Assembly (NCBI GenBank): GCA_041389885.1
Contig: JAWKRB010000040.1
Span: 1-62,439, forward strand
Direction: 5' to 3'
Length of the DNA: 62,439 nucleotides
From: JAWKRB01 sp041389885
Lineage (GTDB): Bacteria > Myxococcota_A > Polyangia > Polyangiales > Ga0077539
Below are positions 35,349 through 43,378 of the stretch, piece after piece (position 1 is the first letter of the stretch; every line of letters starts with the position of its first letter). The translations under genes and the position numbers were made by a program. The notes beneath the pieces are model-generated. The model saw only the letters and a program-made list of their open reading frames with translations, was not told where the DNA came from and did not search any database.

Positions 35349-35735
35349 ATGGCGACTGCGAAGAAGACCACTGCGAAGAAGGCCACGGCCAAGAAGCCGG
35401 CCGCCAAGAAGCCCGCGGCCAAGAAGGCCACCGCGGCCAAGAAGCCGGCGGCCAAGAAGGCCACGGCGAAGAAGGCCACCGCGGCCAAGAAGCCGGCGGC
35501 CAAGAAGGCCACGGCGAAGAAGGCCACGGCCAAGAAGCCCGCCGCCAAGAAGGCCACGGCCAAGAAGGCCACGGCCAAGAAGCCCGCCGCCAAGAAGCCC
35601 GCCGCCAAGAAGCCGGCCGCGGCGAAGAAGCCCGCCGCCGCCAAGAAGCCCGCCGCCAAGCGCGCCCCGCGCAAGGCGCCGGCCCCCGCGCCGGCCCCCG
35701 CGCCGGTCGTCGCGACGGGCGGCGAGGAGGAGTGA
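35349..35735 (+). CDS. Histone H1-like Lys/Ala-rich DNA-binding protein
   Basis: This 128-residue protein is almost entirely repeats of AKKATAKKPAAKK and variants, with a Pro-Ala end carrying a few Gly and Glu residues. It has no globular domain. This composition matches bacterial histone H1-like proteins (Hc2 type), which bind and compact DNA or modulate chromatin-like structure. The strong promoter and Shine-Dalgarno sequence fit an abundant nucleoid protein. Repeats of this kind vary in length between strains. Confidence 0.85.
   Translation: MATAKKTTAKKATAKKPAAKKPAAKKATAAKKPAAKKATAKKATAAKKPAAKKATAKKATAKKPAAKKATAKKATAKKPAAKKPAAKKPAAAKKPAAAKKPAAKRAPRKAPAPAPAPAPVVATGGEEE
35361..35664 (+). 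repeat. Lys-Ala coding tandem repeat
   Basis: Imperfect units built from AAGAAGGCCACGGCC and AAGAAGCCCGCCGCC fill most of the histone-like gene. Unit order is irregular, which fits repeated slippage and recombination. Confidence 0.8.
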
Positions 35736-35937
35736 TCCTCTGGGTCGACGCTCGCTGAGCGACTCGACCACGTTCGGGCCACCGCCCATCGCCGCGTACG
35801 TCGCGGCAGGGTGAGTGGCCCGAACGCATTTCTGGGGCGAGGCGATCGCGCGGCGGATCCCGTTGCGCCCGAGCGCGATCGAGGTCATAGGGCGAGGTCC
35901 ATCCCCTGCGGGGCGCCCAACGACCACGGAGCTCACG

Positions 35938-36903
35938 ATGCGCATCGCGTTTCTCATGGACCCCATCGAGCATGTGCTCGTCGACAAAGACACGACCTTC
36001 GCGCTGATCCTCGCGGCGCAGGAGCGGGGGCACGAGGTGTTCACCTTCGGGCCGCGGGAGCTCTTCGCGAAGGGCGCCGCCGTGCTCGCGACGCTGCACC
36101 GCACCCGCGCGCGCCGCGCCGAGGCCCCGGGCCACGCCGTCGTCGAGCCTGGGGTGGTCACCGACCTGCGCGAGGTCGACGCCGTCTTCGTGCGCACCGA
36201 TCCCCCCTTCAACGACCACTACCTCTACGTCACCCTGCTCCTCGAGCGGCTGCGCGGCGAGGTGCTCGTGGTGAACGACCCGCGGGGGCTCCGCGACGCC
36301 AACGAGAAGCTCTACGCGATGCACTTCACCGAGGTCATGCCGCGCACCCTCGTGGCCTGCCACGAGGCCGAGATCCGCGACTTCATCCACGAACTCGACG
36401 GCCCCGGGGTCATCAAGCCCCTCGACGGAGCGGGCGGGCGCGGGGTGATGGTCCTCGACCGCGCGGACAAGAACTTTCGCTCGATCATCGAGACCCTCAC
36501 CGACGCGGGCAAGCGCCTCGCGATGGTGCAGGAGTTTCTCCCCGCCGTGCGCACGGGCGACAAGCGCGTGCTGCTGCTCGAGGGTGAGCCCCTCGGCGCG
36601 ATCCTCCGCGTGCCCCGCGCCGACGAGGCCCGGAGCAACATCCACGTCGGCGGGAGCGTGGTGCCCTGCGAGCTCGACGACGACGACCGCCGGATCATCG
36701 CCGCCGTGGCCCCGAGGCTCCGCGCAGACGGGCTGTACTTCGTCGGCCTCGACGTCATCGGCGGCAAGCTCACCGAGGTGAACGTCACCTCGCCCACCGG
36801 GATCCAAGAGATGTCGCGCTTTCAGGGCGATGACCCCGAGGGCAAGGTCATCGCGTGGACCGAGTCGCGCGCGCGGGCTCTGCGCGGCGACCGCGCGGGC
36901 TGA
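35938..36903 (+). CDS. gshB: Glutathione synthetase
   Basis: This 321-residue ATP-grasp enzyme joins gamma-glutamylcysteine and glycine. It starts MRIAFLMDPIEHVLVDKDTTF, a close match to the GshB N-terminus, and shows VRTDPPFN, the ATP-binding stretch VIKPLDGAGGRGVMV, and the Mg-binding end region EVNVTSPTGIQEM. Length is normal. The ATG at 35938 directly precedes the conserved N-terminus; longer in-frame starts are not needed. gshA is not in the window. The gene follows the histone-like gene by about 200 bases and precedes etfBA. Confidence 0.95.
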   Translation: MRIAFLMDPIEHVLVDKDTTFALILAAQERGHEVFTFGPRELFAKGAAVLATLHRTRARRAEAPGHAVVEPGVVTDLREVDAVFVRTDPPFNDHYLYVTLLLERLRGEVLVVNDPRGLRDANEKLYAMHFTEVMPRTLVACHEAEIRDFIHELDGPGVIKPLDGAGGRGVMVLDRADKNFRSIIETLTDAGKRLAMVQEFLPAVRTGDKRVLLLEGEPLGAILRVPRADEARSNIHVGGSVVPCELDDDDRRIIAAVAPRLRADGLYFVGLDVIGGKLTEVNVTSPTGIQEMSRFQGDDPEGKVIAWTESRARALRGDRAG

Positions 36904-36933
36904 ATCGCCGTTCATTCGCGCCCTCGCACCGTC

Positions 36934-36963
36934 TTGACAAGCCGCGTCAAGGAACCCTAGTAC
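36934..36963 (+). promoter_or_regulatory. Sigma70-type promoter for etfBA
   Basis: TTGACA (36934-36939), an 18-base spacer and TAGTAC (36958-36963) lie ahead of the etfB GTG at 37006. AAGGAG at 36992-36997 provides the ribosome-binding site 8 bases before that GTG. Confidence 0.55.
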
Positions 36964-37005
36964 ACCCGCCCGTTACCCCCCCATCGCCCTGAAGGAGTCG
37001 TCACC

Positions 37006-37836
37006 GTGAAGATCCTTGTCCCCCTGAAGCGCACGGCGGATCCGGACAACGCCAACAAGATCAAGGTCGCCGCCGACGGCTCGAAGGTGCTCACCGACGG
37101 CCTCGAGCCCAAGCTCAACCCCTTCGACGAGTACGCGGTCGAGACCGCGCTGCGGCTCACGGAGAACGGCAAGGCGCGCATCGCGGGTGACAACGTGACC
37201 CTCGTCTCCTTCGGGCCGAAGGAGACGACCTCGAACCTCCGCCAGGGCCTCGCGATGGGCGCCGACGGCGCGCTGCTCTATCACACCACCGACGAAGACC
37301 TCGACGGCGACCTCGTCGCGCGGGCCCTCGCCAAGGTGGTCGAGGCGCAGAAGCCCGACCTGGTGATCCTCGGCAAGCAGGCGGTCGACGGCGACTCGAA
37401 CCAGGTGGCGCAGGTGCTCTCGGAGCTCCTCGGATGGCCCAGCGCGACCTTCGCGGCGACCCTCGAGCTCGCGGCCGACAAGAAGTCCATCGTGGTGGGG
37501 CGCGAGGTCGACGGCGGCGTGGTGAAGCTCAAGCTCACCCTCCCCGCGGTGATCTCGGTCGACCTGCGCGTGGTGGCGCCCAAGTCGGTGACCAACCACG
37601 TGACCCCGGCGACCTTCGCGTACAACGACGGCCCGCGCTTTCCGCCGCTCATGATGATCATCAAGGCGAAGACCAAGCCCATCACCGAGGCGGCCCTCGC
37701 GTCCCTCGGCGTCGATATGGCGCTGAAGGTGAAGTACACGAGCTTCGCGCTCCCGCCGTCGCGCAAGGCCGGCGTGAAGGTGAAGGACGTCGCCGAGCTC
37801 GTCGAGAAGCTGCAGTCCGAGGCGAAGGTCCTCTGA
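37006..37836 (+). CDS. etfB: Electron transfer flavoprotein beta subunit
   Basis: This 276-residue protein starts KILVPLKRTADPDNANKI. It contains the AMP/FAD-region text GKQAVDGDSNQVAQVL near residue 125 and the ETF-beta signature region with LTLPAVISVDLR and the PRFPPLMMIIKAK segment. It forms a heterodimer with EtfA that takes electrons from acyl-CoA dehydrogenases, such as the one encoded at 58.8-59.9 kb, and passes them to the quinone pool. The start is GTG with a good ribosome site. etfA follows after 23 bases. Confidence 0.96.
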   Translation: MKILVPLKRTADPDNANKIKVAADGSKVLTDGLEPKLNPFDEYAVETALRLTENGKARIAGDNVTLVSFGPKETTSNLRQGLAMGADGALLYHTTDEDLDGDLVARALAKVVEAQKPDLVILGKQAVDGDSNQVAQVLSELLGWPSATFAATLELAADKKSIVVGREVDGGVVKLKLTLPAVISVDLRVVAPKSVTNHVTPATFAYNDGPRFPPLMMIIKAKTKPITEAALASLGVDMALKVKYTSFALPPSRKAGVKVKDVAELVEKLQSEAKVL

Positions 37837-37859
37837 GAGAAGGGAAACGGGAGACCACC

Positions 37860-38834
37860 ATGAGCAAGACCCTCGTCATCGCTGAGTGCGCCTCGGGCAA
37901 GCTCAAGAAGACCACGCACAGCGCGGTCACCTTCGCGCGGCAGGCCGGGCCGTCCTTCGACATCCTCGTGATCGGCAGCGGCGTCGCCGCGGCGGCCGAG
38001 GAGCTCAGGGGCTTCGGCGCCGGCGCCGTGCTCGTCGCCGACGACGCGCGCTTCGCGAACTTCGTGGGCGAGGCCTTCGCGCCCACCGTGTCGCACGTCG
38101 CGCAGACCGGCGGCTACGACGTCGTCGTCGTCACCGCGAGCTCCTTCGGCAAAGACCTCGCGCCCCGCGTCGCCGCGCGCCTCGGCGCCGGCCTCGCGAG
38201 CGACATCTCCGCGGTCGATGGGTCGTCGGGGTCGCTGGTCTACACGCGCCCGATGTACGCCGGCAACGCCGTCGCGACGATGACCGTCACCACCCCCGTG
38301 CAGGTCGTGTCGGTGCGCCAGTCTGAGTTCTCGGCCGCGGCCCCCTCGGGCGGCGCCTCGGCGCTGCAGCCCGTCGCCGCGCAGGACGCCCCGGGCGCGG
38401 CGCGGGTGGAGTTCGTGAGCTTCGACGAGGTGAAGTCGGAGCGCCCGGAGCTCACCGAGGCCCGCGTGGTGGTCTCGGGCGGCCGCTCGCTGAAGTCGTC
38501 GGAGAACTTCAAGAGCGTGCTCGAGCCCCTGGTCGACGTGCTCGGCGCCGCCATGGGCGCGAGCCGCGCGGCCGTCGACGCGGGCTACGTGCCCAACGAC
38601 CTGCAGGTCGGGCAGACCGGCAAGGTCGTGGCGCCGGCCCTCTACGTCGCCGTCGGCATCTCGGGCGCCATTCAGCACCTCGCGGGGATGAAGGGCAGCA
38701 AGGTCATCGTCGCGATCAACAAGGACGCCGAGGCGCCCATCTTTCAGGTCGCCGACTACGGCCTGGTGGCCGACCTCTTCAAGGTCGTGCCCGAGCTGAC
38801 CGAGGCCGTCCGCGCGGTCCGCGCGGCGCGCTGA
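37860..38834 (+). CDS. etfA: Electron transfer flavoprotein alpha subunit
   Basis: This 324-residue protein has the N-terminal ETF fold and the C-terminal FAD domain. The FAD signature includes VVSGGRSLKSSENF, YVPNDLQVGQTGKVVAP, LYVAVGISGAIQHLAGM and the INKDAEAPIFQVADYGLVAD end. It pairs with EtfB. The ATG at 37860 directly follows the etfB gene, so both are one operon. Confidence 0.97.
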   Translation: MSKTLVIAECASGKLKKTTHSAVTFARQAGPSFDILVIGSGVAAAAEELRGFGAGAVLVADDARFANFVGEAFAPTVSHVAQTGGYDVVVVTASSFGKDLAPRVAARLGAGLASDISAVDGSSGSLVYTRPMYAGNAVATMTVTTPVQVVSVRQSEFSAAAPSGGASALQPVAAQDAPGAARVEFVSFDEVKSERPELTEARVVVSGGRSLKSSENFKSVLEPLVDVLGAAMGASRAAVDAGYVPNDLQVGQTGKVVAPALYVAVGISGAIQHLAGMKGSKVIVAINKDAEAPIFQVADYGLVADLFKVVPELTEAVRAVRAAR

Positions 38835-38883
38835 AGTTCCGTCATTCGCTGGCGCGGCGCGCGCGTTCGAGACTAGCCTGTCG

Positions 38884-40383
38884 ATGCTGATGCGCCGCCT
38901 CCGCGCGATCCTCTACGCCTCGGTCATCACGGTGCTCGCGGCGCCCGCGGGGGCGCAGGTCTCCGCCCAGGGTGAGACCTGGCGCATCACCCGCGACCGC
39001 GTGGAGTACTCCATCGCCGAGTGGGGCCCGGGCTGCGGGCCGCGCCCCGAAGACCGCTCGAACGCCACCGGCCGCGAGGTCACCGTGCGCGCCGTGGGCG
39101 AAGACCTCGAGTTCTCGACGGGCGGTCGACGCCAGCGCACCGACCAGTGCTGGAGCGACAACCGGAGCACCGAGGCCCTCGCGCACGCGCGCGTCGGCGG
39201 CACGTGGAACGTCTCCTGCGCGACCCCCGCGGGGGAGAGCCTCGGCGAGCGAGGGACCTACACCGTGACCCTCGAGGGCGACCGGATCTCGATGCGCGGC
39301 GAGACCCGCTACGCGTGGACGCTCCAGGGGTCCTCCTGCCGCGCCACCGCCACCGCGACGCGCACGTACGAGCGCGTGAGCGGCGCGCCGGCGCCCGCCC
39401 CGACGCCGCCGCCCCCGACGCCGCCCCCGACGCCGCCCCCCGCCCCGGCGCCGCCCCCCGCCCCCCGCCCGGCGCCGACGCCGGCCCCCAGCCCGCGGTG
39501 TACGCCGGGCGACCCCGTGACGCTCGCGCTGAGCCCCTCGCGCCGGAGCACCACCAGCGGGGGCCGGGTGTGCTTTCGCGCCAGGGCGACCGACGCGTCG
39601 CGCTGCGAGTCGTCGGCCCGGAGCGTGTCGTGGTCCGTGCGGCGGGTGCGCGGCGGCGGAGAGGCGAGCATGGACCGCGGGTGCTTCGTCTCCGCGCGAG
39701 GCGGGGGCGTGGGGCTCTTCGAGGTGGCGGCGAGCGCGGGGGGGCTCAGCGCCCGCGCCGAGGTCGAGGTGGTCACCGAAGACCGCTACGCCGACCTCGT
39801 CGCCCAGCGCATCGAAGACCCCGACGGCGGCACCCCCGAAGAGAATTCGGGCTCCCAGGTCGGCGTCGGCGTCCTCGGCCCCGAGACCCGCAGGGATCAC
39901 ACCTCCCTGCTCTTCGCCCTCGGCGGCGGCGCCGCGCTGCTGCTGCTGGTGCTCCTGCTCGCGCAGCGGCGTCGGGCGCCGAAGCCCTCGGACGACGACG
40001 ACGACGACGGGGCGCGGCCTCGGCGGGAGGTGATGCCGCCGCCGCAGTTCGCCGAGCCGACCTCGCCCACCGAGCCGCCGCCCGAGAACCGACGGCGACC
40101 CGAGCCCCCCGAGCCCTCCGTGGCGCCCGCGCCGCCCGTGGCGCCCGTGGCGCCCTCGCCGCGGCACTGTCCGTACTGCCGCAAGGTGTATGTCAGCGAT
40201 CTGGCGTTCTGCCCCGACGATGGGCAACCCCTCGCGCCCGGCGCCTCGCTCCCGCCCGAGGTCGAGGTGACCACCGCGGCCGCCCCCGAGCCGAGGGAGA
40301 AGCGCTGCCCCACCTGCGGACGAAACTACCCCGGGTACATGGACTTCTGCGGCGAAGACGGCGCCGCCCTCACCCCGCGGTGA
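38884..40383 (+). CDS. Secreted/membrane protein with Pro-rich linker, one TM helix and two C-terminal zinc ribbons
   Basis: This 499-residue protein has a signal peptide (APAGAQ end, about residue 25). A Cys-containing extracytoplasmic domain follows to about residue 165, then a long Pro-Ala linker (about 170-205) and a second beta-rich domain with paired Cys (TPGDPVTLALSPS, VCFRARAT). One transmembrane helix lies at about 340-358. The cytoplasmic tail is acidic and ends with two zinc-ribbon-like units, CPYC-x12-CPDDG and CPTCG-x10-CGEDG. This would link an envelope sensor to a cytoplasmic metal-bound module. I do not recognise a named family. No adjacent gene clearly shares its operon. Confidence 0.8.
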   Translation: MLMRRLRAILYASVITVLAAPAGAQVSAQGETWRITRDRVEYSIAEWGPGCGPRPEDRSNATGREVTVRAVGEDLEFSTGGRRQRTDQCWSDNRSTEALAHARVGGTWNVSCATPAGESLGERGTYTVTLEGDRISMRGETRYAWTLQGSSCRATATATRTYERVSGAPAPAPTPPPPTPPPTPPPAPAPPPAPRPAPTPAPSPRCTPGDPVTLALSPSRRSTTSGGRVCFRARATDASRCESSARSVSWSVRRVRGGGEASMDRGCFVSARGGGVGLFEVAASAGGLSARAEVEVVTEDRYADLVAQRIEDPDGGTPEENSGSQVGVGVLGPETRRDHTSLLFALGGGAALLLLVLLLAQRRRAPKPSDDDDDDGARPRREVMPPPQFAEPTSPTEPPPENRRRPEPPEPSVAPAPPVAPVAPSPRHCPYCRKVYVSDLAFCPDDGQPLAPGASLPPEVEVTTAAAPEPREKRCPTCGRNYPGYMDFCGEDGAALTPR

Positions 40384-40457
40384 TTTCTTCGTCGCCCTGG
40401 GACCCAAGGGTCACAGGCCCCGCCGATCGAAGCTGTGAACTCGCGAACAATGCGAGC

Positions 40458-40487
40458 TTGACCCCAGAATCTACGCCTCTCTATCAT
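40458..40487 (+). promoter_or_regulatory. Sigma70-type promoter for the AgmX-like - sctS - sctT run
   Basis: TTGACC (40458-40463), an 18-base spacer and TATCAT (40482-40487) give a leader of about 110 bases before the ATG at 40606. Confidence 0.55.
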
Positions 40488-40605
40488 GGCGGCGCGAGGT
40501 GGTGGCGGCCCTTACGTCGGCGCTTGAATCAAAGCGCGAACCACACCGAACGCTGCTCTTTGCAACCGCTGGCGACGAGGACTCCTCGCAATCGGGTGAC
40601 TCGAC

Positions 40606-42333
40606 ATGAAGATCGTGTGTCAGAGCTGCTCCGCGAACTACAAAATCGCGGACGAAAAGGTCCAGGGCAAGAAGGTCTTCAAGATCAAGTGCAAGAAGTG
40701 CGGCGAGGACATCCTCGTCCGCGGCACCGACCTGCCCGCGGAGGCGCCGCCGACCGAGGACCCGAATCAGGGATACGAGGCCGTGTGGCACGCCGTGGTG
40801 AACGGCGACCAGCAGGGCCCGTACACCGCGGAGCAGGTCCAGGCGATGTTCGCCGAGGGGACCGTCGACGCCGAGACCTACGTCTGGCGCGAGGGCTTCG
40901 AGGGCTGGCTCCCGATCAATCAGGTCGACGAGCTGGCGGTGCTCCTCGGGCCGCCGTCGTCGCTCTCTGACGCGTTCCCCGCGCAGTCTGAGCCCGCGCC
41001 GGGGGGGGCCGACCTCTTCGCGTCGCTGGTCCCGCCCGCGGCGTCTGAGCCCGCGCCCGCGGCCTCGTCGGGGCTCTTCGGCGCCCTCGACAACGACGCC
41101 GCCACGCGCGTCTCGGCTTCGGTCACCGCGAAGACCCGACCCGTGAAGGCCGCGGGGGGAGACCTCTTCGCGGTGGAGGTGCGGCAGCAGGAGGCCGCCA
41201 AGCCGCTCTTCGCCGAAGAGCCCGCGGGCGCGGCCGACGTGCCCAAGGGCGAGCAGCTCACGGGGCAGCGCAACGAGAACTCCGTGCTGTTCTCCCTCGC
41301 GACGCTGCAGCAGCTGTCGGGCGACGAGAAGGCCAGCGGGGGCGGCGCCGCGGGCGCCAAGATCGACGGAGACTCGTCGGGCCTGATCGACATCAACAAG
41401 CTCTCCGGCGCGCTCCAGGGGGACCGTGGGGGCAAGAAGTCCTCCGTCGACGACATCCTCTCCGTGGGCGCGACCTCGGGCCTCGGCGCGCCCCTCGCGG
41501 CGCCGGTGCTCGCCCCCGTGGCGCTGCCCGTCGCTCCGGTGCCCGCGGCGGTCCCCGTGCCGGTGCAGGAGCCCCAGCGCAGCAACCCCATGGTCTGGAT
41601 CGGCGTCGCCGCCATCCTCGCCGCGGGCGGCGTCGGCGCGGCGTTCATCATGAAGTCGCACAGCGATCCGCCGCCCGCCGCGGTGGCCGCCGCGCCCCCG
41701 GCCGCGCCTGCCCCTGCGGCGCCCGATCCCAACGCGGTGACCCCGCCTCCCGCGGCGGTGCCTGAGTCTGCCCCCACGCCTCCCCCGGCCGCCGCGCCCG
41801 CGCCGGCGGCGCCCGAGGCCGCCCCGACGCCCGAGGCTCCCCGCGCCGCGCACGCCCCCTCCGAGCGCCCCCGCGAGCGTGAGCGCGAGCGCGAGCGACC
41901 CCGCGCCGCGTCTCCGTCTCCGTCCCCGTCCCCGTCTCCGTCCCCCGCGCCTTCGCGGCCTGCGGCGCCTTCGCGGCCTCGCACGGGCGGAGGCGTCGAC
42001 GACCTCATGAACCAGGTCGTCGCCGGTCGCCCCTCCGCCGCGGCGGCGGCGCCTGCGCCCGCGTCGAACCTCCCGGCCGTCCCCGAGCGCTCCGCGGTCA
42101 TCGCCGCGCTGCGCGGCGCGGGCTCTTCGGTGCGCAGCTGCGGCACCGGCCAGGGCGGCGTGGCCACGGTGACCATCGTGTTCAACAGCCGCGGCGAGGT
42201 GAACACCGCGACGGTCGCCGCGCCGGTCACCGGCTCGCAGGCCTCCTGCGTGACCTCGGCGGTGCGACGCGTGCACGTGCCGCCCTTCTCGCGTCCGACC
42301 TTCTCGGTCACCTATCCCTTCGCGCTGCAGTGA
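40606..42333 (+). CDS. AgmX/GltJ-like protein: MJ0042 zinc finger, GYF domain, TM helix and TonB-like C-terminus
   Basis: This 575-residue protein starts with an MJ0042-type zinc finger (Cys 5, 8, 29, 32). A GYF_2 domain follows (WHAVVNGDQQGPYTAEQV, about 60-112). A Pro/Ala-rich region and a single TM helix (about 327-350, WIGVAAILAAGGVGAAF) lead to a long Pro-Ala periplasmic linker with Arg-Glu repeats. A TonB-like domain of about 90 residues ends it (residues ~487-575, ...VTIVFNSRGEV...). This is the architecture of AgmX/GltJ in the Myxococcus gliding machinery, where the zinc finger and GYF domain recruit cytoplasmic partners and the TonB end acts across the envelope. It may serve motility or another TonB-type process here. 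sctS follows after 19 bases. Confidence 0.9.
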   Translation: MKIVCQSCSANYKIADEKVQGKKVFKIKCKKCGEDILVRGTDLPAEAPPTEDPNQGYEAVWHAVVNGDQQGPYTAEQVQAMFAEGTVDAETYVWREGFEGWLPINQVDELAVLLGPPSSLSDAFPAQSEPAPGGADLFASLVPPAASEPAPAASSGLFGALDNDAATRVSASVTAKTRPVKAAGGDLFAVEVRQQEAAKPLFAEEPAGAADVPKGEQLTGQRNENSVLFSLATLQQLSGDEKASGGGAAGAKIDGDSSGLIDINKLSGALQGDRGGKKSSVDDILSVGATSGLGAPLAAPVLAPVALPVAPVPAAVPVPVQEPQRSNPMVWIGVAAILAAGGVGAAFIMKSHSDPPPAAVAAAPPAAPAPAAPDPNAVTPPPAAVPESAPTPPPAAAPAPAAPEAAPTPEAPRAAHAPSERPRERERERERPRAASPSPSPSPSPSPAPSRPAAPSRPRTGGGVDDLMNQVVAGRPSAAAAAPAPASNLPAVPERSAVIAALRGAGSSVRSCGTGQGGVATVTIVFNSRGEVNTATVAAPVTGSQASCVTSAVRRVHVPPFSRPTFSVTYPFALQ

Positions 42334-42352
42334 GCCTCGCGCTGCGCCCCCT

Positions 42353-42619
42353 GTGGTGACGCGCGCCGTCGAGCTCGCGCGCGAGGCGCTGCTCCTCGCC
42401 GCGTGGCTGTCGGGCCCGGCCCTCCTCGCGGGCTTCGCCGCGACGGCCCTCGTCGGCTTCGCGGCTTCTCGCGCGCAGCTCCACGACCCCGCGCTGAGCC
42501 TGGTGCCCCGCGCGCTCGCGGTGACCGCGGCGCTCGCCCTCGCCGGGGGCTGGATGGGCGTCACCCTCCTGCGCTTCACCCGCGCGCTCTGGGGCGCGAT
42601 GCCGACGCTGGCGCCCTGA
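42353..42619 (+). CDS. sctS: Type III secretion / flagellar export gate protein, SctS (FliQ) family
   Basis: This 88-residue protein has two hydrophobic helices and reads like FliQ along its length. An N-terminal helix (EALLLAAWLSGPALLAGFAA) leads to a linker with AQLHDPALSLVPRALAV matching the FliQ loop that has TQI-x-E-x-TLSFVP. The second helix (ALALAGGWMGVTLL) and the WGAMPTL end follow. It would form the export gate with SctR and SctT. The start codon is GTG, with two in a row. Its stop overlaps the sctT ATG, so they are translationally coupled. No SctR, SctU or flagellar gene is present. Confidence 0.85.
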   Translation: MVTRAVELAREALLLAAWLSGPALLAGFAATALVGFAASRAQLHDPALSLVPRALAVTAALALAGGWMGVTLLRFTRALWGAMPTLAP

Positions 42620-43374
42620 TGCTCTTTCAGGTCTTCGGCGCGGCGCTGCTGGTCGCCCTGAGGGTCGTCCCCTCGGTGATGCTGGTGCCGGTGTTCGGAG
42701 GCGTGCTCCTGCGCCCGCTCGTGCGCTTCGCCATGGCCCTCGCGCTCGCGCTCGCGCTCGGCAGCGGCGCCCTCGCGTGGCCGCGCTGGGTGCCCTCCGA
42801 CGGGTGGTTCCTGGTCGTGGCGGGGCGGGAGCTCACCCTGGGCGTGGCGATGGCGCTGGTGCTCTCGGCGCCGTTCTTCGCCGTGCGCTACGCGGGCGAG
42901 ATGCTCGACGCGGCGCGGGGGCGCCCGCTGCTCGGCGCGGGAGCGCCGCGGGTGCTCGACGGGCCGCTCACCACGATGCTCCAGGCCACCACCGCGGCGA
43001 TCTTCGTCGCGGCGGGCGCGCACCGCGGCGTGCTCCGCGCGCTCGCGGGGACGTGGCGGGAGTTCCCCATCGACGCGGCGCCCGGCGCGGCCTGGCGCCT
43101 GGGCGAGCTCGCGTCGCTCGCGGCGCGGTGGGTCGCGCGGTCGCTCGAGGCCTCGCTCTCCCTCGCGGCGTCGGCGCTGCTCGCGCTGCTCGTGACCGAG
43201 CTCGCCCTCGCGGGCGTCGCGCGGGTCTCGCGGCCCGTGGCGCGGGCGGGGGTCGACGTCCCGCTGCGCGCGCTCGCGCCGCTGCTCGCGCTGGCCCTCG
43301 CGCTGGTGGCGCTCACCGAGTCGGCGCGGCCCCTGATGGAGTCGGCCCTCGCGGCGGCGCGCGGCGCGCGCTGA
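42619..43374 (+). CDS. sctT: Type III secretion / flagellar export gate protein, SctT (FliR) family
   Basis: This 251-residue, very hydrophobic protein (about six TM helices) matches FliR/SctT by order and motifs: LRVVPSVMLVPVFGG, PLVRFAMALALALALG, the helix LVVAGRELTLGVAMALVLS, and FAVRYAGEMLDAARG with its conserved Gly and Asp. The C-terminal helices include ASLSLAASALLALLVTELALAGVARVS. FliR/SctT with SctS forms part of the export gate. The gene overlaps sctS by 3 bases. Its isolation from the other export genes is unusual. Confidence 0.83.
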   Translation: MLFQVFGAALLVALRVVPSVMLVPVFGGVLLRPLVRFAMALALALALGSGALAWPRWVPSDGWFLVVAGRELTLGVAMALVLSAPFFAVRYAGEMLDAARGRPLLGAGAPRVLDGPLTTMLQATTAAIFVAAGAHRGVLRALAGTWREFPIDAAPGAAWRLGELASLAARWVARSLEASLSLAASALLALLVTELALAGVARVSRPVARAGVDVPLRALAPLLALALALVALTESARPLMESALAAARGAR

Positions 43375-43378
43375 GCGC

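Noticed and set aside
35361..35664. Repeats as a CRISPR array
   Set aside because: Units are short, coding, directly abutting and have no unique spacers; they encode a Lys/Ala protein.
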